This document shows positions 41,800 through 54,511 of a stretch of DNA of 64,000 nt, in pieces. A model generated the notes under the pieces. It worked only from the letters and a program-made list of their open reading frames with translations, was not told where the DNA came from and did no database searches. Source of the stretch: Luscinia megarhynchos. Its lineage: Eukaryota > Chordata > Aves > Passeriformes > Turdidae. The position numbers and the translations under genes are program-made. Location of the stretch: NCBI GenBank assembly GCA_034336665.1, contig JAPFBE010000002.1, positions 6,308,146 through 6,372,145 on the forward strand. Direction: 5' to 3'. Each line of letters begins with the position of its first letter. The first letter of the stretch is position 1.

Positions 41800-42200
41800 C
41801 CTGGGCCGATGTAACTCACTGGAGTGGCAAATTACATCAGACCTACAGCTGTAACCCGACATTATGATTAATTTGATCAGTAATTTCTCCTGTTTTTCAT
41901 TTTAATCGGTGTGACTATTCTGCTGTGGCAGGTCTTTCAGATCTAATTAAGATAAATTTCAGAGTAAAAGACTTGGCAGAATTTTCGAGTCAAATCCGAG
42001 CGTCAAGTGTGAAGACCTGCAGCACTAGTCAATCAATTTCCAGTAAAGACGGCAGACTGTAACTCAGCAATCAACCCATTAACACTTAAGCAAATTTCAT
42101 AATCTCCAGGCCTGTGCTTAGTTACTCTCTCAAAACATTCTGGCTATCAATAAAAAGGAGAAAGTATTACTGTTCTTAAACACCTGCATCTGCTAAAACC
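41800..42200. promoter_or_regulatory. Candidate conserved noncoding element
   Basis: An A+T-rich stretch that nevertheless keeps several CpGs (in ACCCGAC, AATCGGTG, TTTTCGAG, TCCGAGCG and GACGGC). It is dense in homeodomain-type cores: ATGATTAATTTGATC, TCTAATTAAG, and the PBX/HOX-like GTCAATCA at 42028-42035. It is clear of simple repeats and lies right beside the LTR at 39.7-41.4 kb without sharing its sequence. The enhancer role is inference; no alignment was possible. Confidence 0.4.
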
Positions 42201-43803
42201 ACCAACAGTGTCCAGAAGTGGACACTCCGATAGGTCTCAGCAATACTGCCAAAAAAAGGCCTAATTTTTAAATTTAAAACACAGTCTAGAATGGCTTTTT
42301 TTTTCCTCCCTAGCAGTATCTAGCAGCTGAGCAACCTTTTTTAGGTGCTTTTTTGCACAATGAGCCTCAGTGACATAGCATCAGGGCTATACCACTTAGA
42401 AAATATTGCTCCTGGGATTCAATAACACCCATGCCCACCAAGTTCTCAATGTTCATTCAGTCCACTTGCTTCCAAGTAGAAAGATTATTTTCCTGCAAAA
42501 CTAGGAACCTGTGATGACTTGCATTTTTTTAAAATACATAGAGATGAGGGATATGAAAAATAGGGTAAAATGAAATAATGCTTTAGAATATTCTCTACTT
42601 TCTTTAAAAGAAATTTGGAAAGATGAGTGAAAAAATAATTTAAGATAAATGAATGCTAACATTACAGATCAACTTGATTTATAAGAGTATCTGAGGGCTG
42701 TGTCAACTTTTTCTGTCCTTAAGAACCTCAAGGGTCCTACTCTCTACCTAGAGACGCTTTGGAAATAGAAGACCTTATGGGATATGTATCCTTTCCCAAA
42801 TTTGTTCTGGGAGGATGCTATTTATTTATTTTCCCATTTATTAAATACATCAGTTGCTTTGGGGAGTTTATTAAATGCTCCCATTTCAGAAGCCAGAGCA
42901 AGCTGTTTGCTGGGCAAACATCTCCACTCTCCTTTCCTTCAGAGAATTCTCTAGCAAATGGTTTCCGTTATTAGCCTCAGTATCTGCCCCTTGGGTGCTA
43001 ATAATGCCAGTTGTTTTTCTGAAAGATTAATTTCCTTTGCTTTAAATGTGAGTCAGACACCAGTCCTCCTTGTGCTTCTGAAATAGCAACAGCTGCAGAG
43101 TACATTTGGATGGGTCAGACAGCCAGTGCTCCACCTGAGAGAAGGTTTCCTTAGGAAATGAGAAGATGTGCTTATAAAATCTGTTTGAGATTGTTTAAAC
43201 ATCTCTGCTCTGTTTAAATGCAGTACTAAACAGCTTTACAGGGGGAAGTCCCAATCCCTTAAAGACCCCAAAACACAGTGAACTACTGGGAGAAGGAAGA
43301 CTGTTGAGAAATCTGGAACTCTGCTCACTGTGTGGATGGATACAAGTCTTACACACAAAAGAAACCAGCTTTTCTCTAGAAATGACACCCATGAATCTCC
43401 AGGGAGACATGAATATTGGCAGCCCTCAAACAAGCTAGCCATAGCAGGAAACCAGCTAGCATGTCTCTGCACTGTGCACCAGGGCAGGGTACAGCAGAGT
43501 GCAGAGGTTCCTGAGTGTCCAGCCAGGGGAAACTGCCATGTTGTCATATCGGAGCAGCCCAGCTGCTGGAAGAGCCAGGAAGGATGAGTACGACCACAGA
43601 AGTGCCAGAAGGGGCAAGAGAAAAATAGGAAAGGAGACCCTGGTGGCACTGAAACCCAAACCCAGCAATTTCTCAAGCAAAGTTCAAGTTTGTGAACAGT
43701 AATGTCTGTGGTTCATGGAACTGCTGCAGTGGCAAAAATAAGAGCACAAAACCAAAAGGAGAGTGGCTGAATTACAACAGCATTTGCAGTGGGTAATGAC
43801 CAT

Positions 43804-43818
43804 GTGTGTGTGTGTGTG
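43804..43818 (+). repeat. (TG)n dinucleotide repeat
   Basis: Short TG tract of about seven units, directly after CATG. Confidence 0.9.
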
Positions 43819-46800
43819 GTACATAAGTACCATGACTTTCTCACTAGTGGAAATTTTTACACAAGTACTTGCTTGTTCTGCCCATGTAATCACATTTATC
43901 AACCCACAAAAATCATTACAATTCTACAGGAATACACAGAAATCTGAAACTGTCAGTGGAACAAGGTGTTCAAATCTTTCTGTTTGAAATGAACAGCAAG
44001 ATGAAATAAGCAAAATATCCTCAACAGATCACCAAGCTTAACTCAATTTAGCTGACTGTAGGGGATTTTCTATGCCATTAGTTTAGATCTGAGACTTAGG
44101 TCTTGCCAGTATCTCCTGGAGATCCACCCAAGATCAGCATTTCAACTGGTTCACTCTCACCTGGTGATGGGCATGAACCTTCTCAAATAAATGTCTTCCA
44201 CACTTGTCTATATCAGGTATTGCCTTTAATGTGGGTTATCTCGCTCCCTATTGATACAAAAAATTCGGAGATTTTGAACAATGGACCCAAAGCACTACAT
44301 TTACTCACCATTTATAGAATATATCTTTTTCAAATTGACTACTAAGCAACTTGGGAACAAATTCAATCAGTCATACATTGCACAGCATCTTATGCAGAAG
44401 ATGTTAGATAATTTCAGCAAAACAGAGCAACCCACCAAACTCAGTGGGATTACTGGTGTCATAATCTCAATCAAATTTTCTTAATCTCAGGATTCAACAA
44501 GCAAAATATAACAATTCTTGAATGGGAACATGATCATAAAGACAGACCGTGAGCATAGTCCTTGAAAAATTGGTGTTTTTCAAGATGACAAAGACTTGGT
44601 TGTGAATTATGTATCTTAAAGATATGTAAATATGTCAAAGTCTCAGAAAACATTGAGATTTCTTCAAAACTGATTTTTCCTTAATGAGAAGCTAACCAGT
44701 GAATGAGGCTGGGTGGAAAGGGAAGAGGCACTTTGTTTTGTGTGACTATTGGAGCCTCAGACATCAGTGCACATATTCTCCCTCATTTGCAGCTGAGTAT
44801 TTCAGCCTTTCTGCTTTTCTTTGTTCCTTTGTTACAAAAGTGTTGAGTTTCCAAATACATTATTTAAGATTAGTATGAAAATTTAATCTGAAGGAGGTTC
44901 TAGTTTTGGCATCCTAAAGTTTGCTGTTACTTAGAAGATTTTTGTGCTGTTGTCATCTCCTCACTTCCCTTCTTCCCTATTTTTATTGTTATTTTTTTCT
45001 CACTCATCATCTTCCATCAGCTACAGTTATTGTAGGCAGACTTCTGTGACAAAAGAGACTCTTCAGGAAAGAGTTCTGAAAACGGTCAGAATAATTTTAC
45101 AGTAAGAAAATCTCTGGGGGATTTCCTGTTTGTCTGTTCCTATTCACACACAAACAGAACAGTAGAAATCATTGAGAATTCGTCTATTCCTATAGTGTAG
45201 CTCTCCCTTTGCAGGTCTGGCTATGTGTACATTCATCTTGTCCATATCTCTAAAATATACAGTGAGTGTCAGCACCAGAAGCTAACCTTTTTTTGGAGCC
45301 AGCTAAATGTATTTTGCTGGTAGAAAGTGCCTTATTCTGGTAGTCATGCAGAATAATTAGCTACTTAGTACTATGCTCATCAATCAATTGACAAAACAGC
45401 AATAAACATCAGACTATGATTATCTTCATGAGGAATTTCACCATTTTAGGAGTGAGGGATGAAAGTCTTCTGTCATCTGCCTGAACCACCACTTCCTGAA
45501 AGACAGCTCAGCTTTTAAAAATTCTTCTCTGGTTGCTGTCTCTTGCAAATCAACAATGACCCTGGCTCTGTAGTGTTTGGCTTTTACCAGTGTAAATCTG
45601 CAGCTTCTTCATTAATGTTAGCAAAAAAATTCATGTCCTGAAACTTAAAGGGAGGTTTTACATCTTTCTACATAACCATTAAAAGACCCCATAAAAAGTA
45701 GTTTTGTAACTACAATTCAGCCCACTGAATTATATAAAGAATAGTGATAAAATTAGAGCAGAGTATTACAGAATAATCTGACAAGAATAATTCTGAGACT
45801 TTTAGCTGGTGTACACTGCACCAGCATTATTAATTTCTGATCAGCTAGCAAAGTACCTCACCCAGGTATACCTAAGCAAGTCACTTTCATTTAATTTGCC
45901 TTCTGAAGGACATGACAGCATCTGTACATTTTGAGATGTAATTGCTGTTATCCTTCAGTTTTTTGAAACAAACACAATCATCCTCCTGAATTACTGACTT
46001 TCCGTGACAATTTTTTGAGGTTGCATTTTTTAAACTAATATCTTTCAGACAGATCCTGAATAATGTAAGAGGATAAAGCCCACATGAAAAAAGCCAAGAA
46101 TTCAGAAATGAAATTTTAGCTGTCAAACTTTAACTTAGTTGTTCTTTATTCCCTTAATATTCTTCAAACAAAATCCATTTCACTCTAGTTCATAAAGAAC
46201 ATTACCCTAGAGGACACAATACCTCTGACTTTTGTTTTAGGTCGGTTTTTAAGTTGGAGCATTGAACATTTTAAAAATCCATATTCTAAGCAGCTATTAT
46301 AAGGAACTGCTGCCAAACATGTGCTCCCTCCTTTTGTTTGTTTTTTTTAAATTGCCTATGTAAAAGAAAATAATTGCAGATCCAAACCTCAAGATGGATG
46401 TACAACAGTAAAGTAGCCTTTCACTGAAGGATTTAGAATGGAAAGACAAATTTCATGGAGATCTTACCACTGCTCAGATTTAGAAAAGTACCCAAACAAC
46501 CATATAAAAAGTATAACATCAGCTCCTCTGGAAAGATTTCTGCATATAAAAGTATCTCAGAATTTCTGGTAATATTACAGAACATGGTTCAAGTTTATTT
46601 ATCTCTAGGGAAGCTTGAGCAGTATTACACTTGCTGTAGAAATGCTGTAGAGATGGTTAGAGTGCCAAAGGAATGACTCTACATGCACTGGTTAAGGTGA
46701 GGGCTGAAGTGGTTTGCTCAATTCTGGCTTCTCTTATGATTGTCAGTACACAGTGTATTTGTGAACAAACTTTGGGATTTCATGGCTATTTAAATGGTGA

Positions 46801-47779
46801 GGATCAGAGAGGAAACACCATTAAAACTACTTATCCCACAATTTATCAGCAAGTTTTTAATGCTGAGTCAGAATTAAAATCTAACGACTTCTAATTCCTT
46901 CACCACTGTTCTGGAAGTATCTCAGTGCTGCTGGCTTGGCAGCACTGGCAGAGCTCAGCCCAGGGGAAATGCCAGACCTCTCACACTGGTGTATTTCATT
47001 AAGTGTAATCCCAAATTCCTAAAACCTTTCAAGGGATAGTGTTTGAACCAAAAACACCTCAGAGTACTTGGCTCCCTGCTTCCACTTCTGTTGAGCCTGC
47101 CACATCCAGACTGCCCTCAGATGGGTAGTTGTGAGCATAAGGATGCTAAAGAGTGAGATATGCCAAGGCATCTGTGTACAAGTATTGTCATCTACCAGGA
47201 AAGTTTTTACTTACTTTTATTGTACTTCTGAAATGAGAGGTGACCCAGGGAAGCTAACAGTAGAAAGCACCTGTAGATCACAGATGAGACTGGAAATATT
47301 CACATTCATCTGAGATTCACATTGGGACCAAAGGCTATATAAGAGTTAAGACCTCAGATTCAGTGTTCGTACGGCCCTCTAAAAATATGTTGTCTGATAT
47401 AATCCCACTTCTTTCCTACTCCAACTCTAATTTATGTGTGCATTTGCTTTGTTTGTAGAACTTAATGACTTTTGAAACACAATATTTAGCAGCCAGTTTT
47501 AGCAAAATATCATGTATACAGCGTGTGCATATATTACAGCTGTACCAAGATAATAAAATGTAACAGAAGCTCCCCTGAAAAGATCCGTGTCTCTGTATGT
47601 CAATAATCTGCACACAAAAAAGCCCCAAAGCACTCACTAACATGACAGATTGGGCATTAAGTGATGCATATGTAGTCCTTAATACAATACAGAGAAGAAG
47701 CTCTAGAAACATTATTCTCCACTCTAAGAAAAAGTTCAGCAAGCAAGGACACATCTCTTGCAGACTTATAAGTCTATTA

Positions 47780-48010
47780 TCTAAACCATTTTAAAAAATC
47801 AGATTTGATGCAATTTAGTTGAAGCTTCGATTAATGCAGGTTTAACTGGCCATATGCAAGAAAAGCTTTTTGTAAACCAATTCCCTTAATTGTCTAAAAA
47901 AGGATTATTTAATTATTAAGCTAATGCAGTTTTATTTCTGCAGGAAATGGATCCAAATCCATCAGTGTGGATAAAACATTTTAAGTAGTGTCTCAAAGTT
48001 TAAAGATTAA
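47780..48010. promoter_or_regulatory. Possible conserved noncoding element, homeodomain-core rich
   Basis: Dense in TAAT/ATTA cores: TTCGATTAATGC, CTTAATTGTC, TTTAATTATTAAGC and GCTAATGCAG. It lies about 0.9 kb from the glutamine-rich exon, on its downstream side. Weak evidence. Confidence 0.22.
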
Positions 48011-48864
48011 AGTTGATAGAGACTTTTCTAGTTTCTAAGTGCAGTTTCACTGCCTCGTGAATAAGACCCCACTCACTTCACAGACTCCCCTGGTGTTCAG
48101 AATCCCACTGCTTATGGGTACAGTCAAAGCTGTTCTTGCACAATGAGAATGTAGCATGACACATAGTGCAAGAACACCCAACTCTAACAACATAGGACCA
48201 CTGGACCAGGGCTCTCCTGTTTCTGCCCAGGACTTCTATGATGGACAGAGCATCAGAATGGATGTGGTAGCTGTTGGTCTATTAAAAAATAACTATGTCA
48301 TTGGAGCAAGCATCTATGAATGGCATTAACTGGCATCCTTAGCTTTGGAATCTACATTAAGGCCCTGAGCAGAAGTATTTGATTATTAGCAAGGTAAAAA
48401 TTAGGACTGTGATTTCAAGAGGAGAGGTAACACATCCACCCCTTTCACATGTCCATCAGCAGAAGCTGATAGTCAGGAACATCTCCTAATGAACAGCTAA
48501 TATTGTTGTCCTCTTAAGTTATCATAAAGGGTGACTGCTGGGCAAATGCCTTTTGTGAACATCACATGAATCTGTGGAAAAAAAATAGAGAGTTTTCTAT
48601 GGGTTTTACAATATGGACTTTAAAAGCAAAAGACATTTACTCTTCAGGAAGCAGCATCCTAGAACCATCATTAGGTAAGCTTTTCTGATTTATGAAACCT
48701 TTTAGCTGTTCTAAGCTGAATGCCCGTAAGAATTGAGAAATACAATGTGGAATTTCTCAGCCTGTGTGGTCAGAAGGCATAACCTTCACTTGATTTCCCC
48801 TTGCACTGAGAGAGAATGCACATGCTTCTTTTAGACCTTTAGGGATTTGTAAGTAGCATCCTAC

Positions 48865-49175
48865 CTGCAATGGATTTGGTGAAGTAAGAGGAGATGGAAG
48901 GCCATGCCCTGGTGACTGGCTGGGTTTCTGAGGGGAGCTGGAGGACTGTGAGGCTGGAGGTGGTTGGCTCTGGCTCTGGGGCTGTGTTTGGCTCTGCTGT
49001 GGTGGTGCTGATGGCTGTGGCTGTGATTGCTGGGTCTGCTGGGTTGGCTGTGGAGTCTGTGCCTGCTGAGCTTGCTGCTGCTGCTGGCTTTGCTGCTGCT
49101 GCTGCTGCTGCTGTTGATGCTGGAGCTGCTGAAGATGCTGAAGCTGTTGAAGCTGGGAGTTCAGGGATGAGGTAG
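48865..49175 (-). CDS. POU6F2: POU6F2 internal coding exon, glutamine/proline-rich activation segment
   Basis: This is an internal exon of the class VI POU-homeodomain transcription factor POU6F2 (RPF-1), a nuclear DNA-binding protein best known from retina and brain. It carries 311 nt: two bases completing a split alanine codon, then 103 full codons. The peptide opens ATSSLNSQLQQLQ, runs into a nine-glutamine tract, one serine and five more glutamines, then a Q/P/S-rich stretch, and ends SQSPGHGLPSPLTSPNPLQ. About 42 of 104 residues are Gln. The opening and closing motifs match what I remember of human POU6F2 just N-terminal to the alanine-rich exon; the middle is the family's variable Q/P region. 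The acceptor is a pyrimidine-rich tract ending TTCACAG (AG at 49177-49176). The donor is CAG|GTAGGA at 48865/48864. The incoming intron is phase 1 and the outgoing one phase 0. The open frame runs past both edges into intron, which should not be annotated as coding. The segment has no DNA-binding domain. Recognition is from memory of the family, with no alignment run. Confidence 0.94.
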
Positions 49176-52100
49176 CTGTGAATTGAAGAGAGGGAAGGGA
49201 GTTATACAAGTTTCAGTAACACCTACTGTGATAAAAGTATTCTGGATAAAATTCTAGTTCTTTTACTTTGAGAGGCATTTTGCTTACTGAGGACATCTGG
49301 CCCTAGACTTCAGGATGTGGGAGGAAATTTTTCCCATCAATAATAGCCTGTGGTTCTGCCTCTATTATTCTGTGGTAAAGAGCCAGATTTTCCTGGGGGC
49401 AATGAAAGCAAACTTTTGAAAGGGCTAGAGATCTGCCCACAGGATGGAGCTCAGAGCTGACCAGGATTCTTTGCTCAGACAAGCTTACTAGTGAAGCCAA
49501 TGGGAATATTATCTGCCTAGAGAAGAGAGAGGAACAGATTATCACTGTACTTGTAAGTATAGCAAGAACTCTATAACATGAACCAATGCTGTTATATATA
49601 GGAGGAGAAAGACGTAGTCATAAAATAAAGGATACTCTGAAAAGAACTTTGTCGTGTCATCATTATGCAGTAGGTATCAGAAAATAAAACATTCAGCTAT
49701 GAAATTTCTTGTGCAATGCCTAGGGAGCAAAAAATACCTAATAACATGTGTGTGTCTCTGAAATAAGAACTGCTCCTTATAATTCACATCTAAAAGTTAT
49801 AAATTCCTTCTTGTAACTTGCTCTGCTCACTTACTTCCTGATAGTGAAGGTCTGTTGTGTTTTGCCAGCATATGCCTCAAATGTGATGTTTGGAAGTGCA
49901 TGGCTCACATCAACCTGCTGGCACAAAGGAGCAAACTTTATTTCCCAGAGACACTTTCAAACTGACTAGGACATTCATTAAATTCAAGAAGACTGGAAGT
50001 TTTCATAGGGATGTCACTAAGGAAGAACAGCTTTAAGCAGCAGCAATAGCATCACAGAAGACGGAAGCTTTCTGGGATTATGCCCTAAATAAGTCACCTT
50101 GCTCTCCAGCCATATCCATATTAATCAATATCTTAAGGGTTAAATTAGTTAGCTATAAGATCCCAAGAGAAACAGCTTGCAAGGTCATTATAATATTTTT
50201 CACTCTGTATACTACTTTGCCAGCACCACCCTAATTTCTATTCACAGAAGCAAAAGTAAACTGGGAATGAATTAAATTTGTTATTTTTAAAATGGCACTC
50301 AGATTTCATGGCCAGAAACTCTGTTGACCAAGTTATTTGTGGACTGGCAGCTAAAGCCAAGTCATCTCCACCTTCTTTTCATGCCAACATCCCTATTTCA
50401 GCTTTATAGATGTCTATGCCCTGAGGCTGAACCGGAGGTCTTGGTACGACTTATGAAATCAATGAGCCATAAACTGGAATAAGAAAAACAAAAAAGAAAA
50501 TAAAATGGACAAAGATGAGGCAGAAAGAGTAAGCCAGAAAAGGCTTTAAGAAGGAAAAGTGTAAGACTTGATAGGAAGAGCTGTTGGCTCTGCATTCCCA
50601 GCTCATAGCTAATCTAAATTTTCTTTCAACAGATGCAGGAATCAAAATAGAAATATGTCTTAAGAAGAATTATAGCCATGTATATGTGACTTCAACAAAG
50701 AATCCTAATAATACAAAGGAGGACTGATAACACCAATGATTTCTATCAAGAAAGTTACTCATAGAAGTTTTTTGCTTCAACACAAAGCAGAGTGACCATC
50801 AGATTAAAAACATGCATGGTATGTCATGCAAAAGAAATCACCCTGGAGAAGTAAGTGAACACTTCCACCAATTTCCCAATGAGAATTCATACCTAAATAC
50901 CCCAAAGCCAGGGTAGTGAGTGGAAATATAACACGAAATATAGACCAGTTCTTTCTATTGTGCAGGCCATTTCTTCACCTGTGATAGCTTAGCAGACTGG
51001 ATGAACCACTGATAACCAGAACCTTCACACTGACCCTTACTGCATTCAGAGACTCCAATATAGAAATGAAGTAAATTACATCCACCAGAAGCATAGCTTC
51101 TAATCCACATGGCTCATGGAGAGGAATGAGGCACCATTTTATGTTGTATGTGCACAACTGGACAGGAGGAGACACAACCTTCTCATCTAGGACTGGAAAA
51201 GCTTTGCTTTCAGTACTGCTCAATACTTGAATATTGGTGGATGCAGGAAGATTGATATCTCTACCATTCACTATCATACTGGCAATGAAAAACATTCTTG
51301 CTGGGGTAGGAGATATTATGATTAATAATATGATTAATGAAGAATAGTTACTTCATGGAAAAGTTTTCAAGTTTATTGTCAGTAACTGCACAAAATTATT
51401 CAAATATTCAACTTCTTGTGTTTTCATGTAATTCTCTTACAAACCCTCTCTGAAGCCCATCATCATGCTGAGCTATAAATTGCATTGAAGTGGCTTAGAG
51501 AGGTATGATTGTTGAACATGCTGTTGCTAAACAACATGTTCAGCAAGAACAGGAAGAAGGACAGTTAGAACAGAAAAGGTGTTCTGAAAGCCACACAGTA
51601 GGTGTACAGTGAGGATGGATCTAGGGCTCTGGATCATGCCTGCAGTCTGGTGTTCATGCTGCCCGATTGCACTGCCTCTCACAGTGTGTGTACTATCCAC
51701 AGCAGGGGTTGTGTCATATTATTGTTTGCAATCAAATCCAATCCAACTCCCAGAGCTGGCTTGCATAGCTCATCCATTATAAATTGTATACCTGTCTAGC
51801 ATTTGTCACTTTCTGCAGAGCTTGGAGCCTGATGGAATTTCAGGTGGTACAACAGTGCTATGTCTGCATGTATAAAAGATAACATGCACTGCCTACCTCA
51901 CAGGAATCTTTTTTATGACTTACTGGCTAACAGCTGGGTAAAACTTTGACATATTTTAGTGAAAAGTGCTACTTTCACAATTGCATTCAAGAATTAAAAA
52001 GCTTGCAAAGAATTGCAGGAAGTTCTTTCTATGGTTAAAAAGGTCAACATAAAGCATCACTTTAAAACAGACACACAACTAAAAATGTATGCAAGCTATG

Positions 52101-53379
52101 AAAAACTGTGAGGAAAATCCACAAGAGCTGAATGACATTTCAACCCTCCCTAGAAAAATACATGTTGAATATATACCAGATATCCAAGAAGACAGTAAAT
52201 ATATCTATCATCTATGAAGAAACAGTGGCACTAGGGGTTTTAAAACCAATGGTTCAAGAAACTTCTTGCTTGGTGTGGTGTTGTGGCAGACTTTCTGTGA
52301 GATCATCCCACAGTTTATGATCCTACTTTAAGCAGATTATACTTAAAGTATCAAAGCATTTACAATAGAATAAGAGGCATTGAGTTAAGTGGTAGAAATC
52401 AATGGTCAAGAGGCAGTGAAAACAAACTTTCTGTTCGTCCTAGGTCATCTACTGCTATACTTTCACAAATCTCAAGCTACTTTGTGGATTGGAGGAAAGT
52501 TATGGCCTAAAATACACACTCCTCCTTGACTTTCTGTGGGGGATACCTTAGGCATAGTGTTGCCATGCATTTACAATATTCACACAAAATGTGTCATTTC
52601 ATATTCTATTCCTCTGCTGGTTACCTGCACAGGAAACTGAAATGAAATGAAAACGCCCTTCTGCCAAGTAGAGTGTTACAATGGGGAAAAATTCATCTCT
52701 GAGGCAACCATGCTGAAAGAAGCAGTCTGATCCATGACAGGGGGATGACTGAAGCTTTGTCATTGTGGGCAAACTGAAGAGGCTCTGTCTTCATTTCCCA
52801 AGCCTGATTAACAGAAAATAGTAGCAATTGTCTGCTGCCTCTGGCTAATGCATTGTGACATAAGTATGGGTATATCCCTGGTTATACTTTAGGTTAAAAC
52901 ATACACTTTAAAGTTTAATCACAATTCTCTAAAAAGCAAGGAACATAAATGTGCTCACAGATGTTTATATAATAAAAACAATTTAAAATTAGGACTCCTT
53001 TTTCACCTTTCCTTCACAATATAAACTCAGATTCTTAAGACCTCTACAGAGCTTGGCAGAAGATTAAATTAATATTCAGGGATTCAAATTGTATCTAGAA
53101 TCTGCTCTTGTGGATAAGCTTCATATAATGTCTGATTTATTTTATTAACGTTTTGTGCATGTTTGTTTCTGTGTAAAAAGGAAGGAGGGGTAGGAGGAAT
53201 AAGAAACAATTTTAGCTTGCAAAAATTTGTGCCACTCTAGCTTCTCTCCTCCTGTTTACGTAATTGCATAGTTGTTCTTCAGTGCCTTGATACAATGTAC
53301 AATGGACTAAAAAGAAGAAAATCATACATTAAAACTTCCCCTATTTGACTGAGCACAGAACTTGACTCCCTGCCATTTC

Positions 53380-53725
53380 AAGGGCTTAATGCCTTTTTCC
53401 ACTTCCCCAGTAATGGAGAGTGGATTTGCATTGCCTTAAACTGAAAAGTGTAACTAACTTAAGCATCTGGGCTTGCGTTCGAACTGACATGGCTCGCTTT
53501 TTTTTCCACCCTGTTGTTTCTCTTCTAATGAGGTTTATGCCTTTCTTTTCTTTGAGACAGATTTCCAAAGATTGAATACACGCACTGAACAATCTAATGC
53601 GAGCACGCATTTGCATTCTCTCCCTCCTGGGTAATGAGCGCTGGGTTAGCCAAATACCCGTGTTTTTCCATATGCTCGGATTTTCTTTTCGAGAGTAAAA
53701 TGCAACTTCTTTTACATATGTTAGC
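53380..53725. promoter_or_regulatory. Candidate conserved noncoding element with two POU octamers
   Basis: Around eleven CpGs in about 350 bp, far denser than surrounding intron (for example GCGTTCGAAC, GCGAGCACGC, GAGCGC, TTTTCGAG). It also has two exact octamer motifs ATTTGCAT at 53424-53431 and 53609-53616. The octamer is the classical site for POU factors (established knowledge). Minus-strand open frames of 113 and 68 codons cross here but look unlike any family I know. The regulatory role is inference. Confidence 0.4.
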
Positions 53726-54480
53726 ATCCTCTTTGTGAAAAAAAACTCCCTGGAGGGTTGGACTTGTGGCTGAAGAGATTAGTAATGGGATACAGAGCAT
53801 ATTACTTCTAAGTCACTGGTTCAAATTCAGCCTAGGTCAATACATGGAACAAAAGTCATTGCACTTTAATGGTGCTTTTGAATGTTTTCTACCATACAGA
53901 AGATGTATTAAATGTATAGAGGTCATATTCACACACATGCATCCACAGAGAGCCTGGCTGCCTTGGAAGAAGTTTACCACACAGTCAAGCTCTCACAACA
54001 AAAACTCATGGTCTCACAACATCTACTGAGGAAGATCAAAAAGACTATAGTCTTGAATGGCATCAATTGGCATCTTTATTTGCACTTTCAGCAGAGAGGC
54101 TAAGAATGGAAAGAGTACACCTTGTTCCTAAAGGTGATCCCTCAAGGTTACAGCTGCAAAACACAGAATGGGGTTATGGGGAGAAACTTGTATGGCCAAC
54201 AGTCCTCTTCTGCACCATTTCTGCAGATAAACACAGGGCTTCACTTTCTAAGGTTGTCATATCCAGCATCACTCATGAGCACTAAATTCACTTTAAAGAA
54301 TGTAGGCAATAAAAAGGAAGTATTAAGAAGAAAAGCATCATAATTTATTTGGTGCCTGTGGTGTCTCTACATTTTGATGAATACTGGAGCTTCCCTGAAA
54401 AATGATCCATTGCATTAAATAAAACTGATATTTTTTTTCCTTACCAAACTTTAAAATGTACAACAACCCACTAAAATCTT

Positions 54481-54511
54481 AAGAAAAAAAAAAAAAGAAG
54501 AAGAAAAAAGT
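54481..54511 (+). repeat. A-rich / (AAG)n low-complexity tract
   Basis: A-run followed by three AAG units and further As, after AATCTTAAG. Confidence 0.88.

Larger units (their letters stand above)
8094..48864 (-). other. POU6F2: Large POU6F2 intron (40,771 bp, phase 0)
   Basis: Interval between the two recognised exons, with a GTAGGA donor at its high-coordinate end and a TTTTCAG acceptor at its low-coordinate end. Apart from the repeats and candidate regulatory elements listed separately, I see A+T-rich intronic DNA with stops in all frames. I found no tRNA, snRNA or protein gene nested in it. Short open frames of 60-150 codons occur throughout at the density expected by chance, and none shows a recognisable domain. 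Confidence 0.9.

Noticed and set aside
43236..43676. Minus-strand 146-codon open frame
   Set aside because: W/C/F-rich peptide without a recognisable domain; no splice or start support; length expected by chance in a local GC-richer patch.
48757..48864. Continuation of the glutamine-rich frame past NPLQ (VGCYLQIPKG...)
   Set aside because: It follows a consensus GTAGGA donor, and the family sequence continues instead with LVNNPLASQ in the exon at 8093.
48894..49175. Plus-strand 93-codon frame opposite the glutamine-rich exon
   Set aside because: Antisense shadow of the CAG/CTG-rich exon. Its A/V/E-rich composition follows from the codon bias of the real exon.
53386..53727. Minus-strand 113-codon frame over the CpG-retaining block
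   Set aside because: No domain match, and the block looks like noncoding conserved DNA; no consistent splice sites were seen at its edges.
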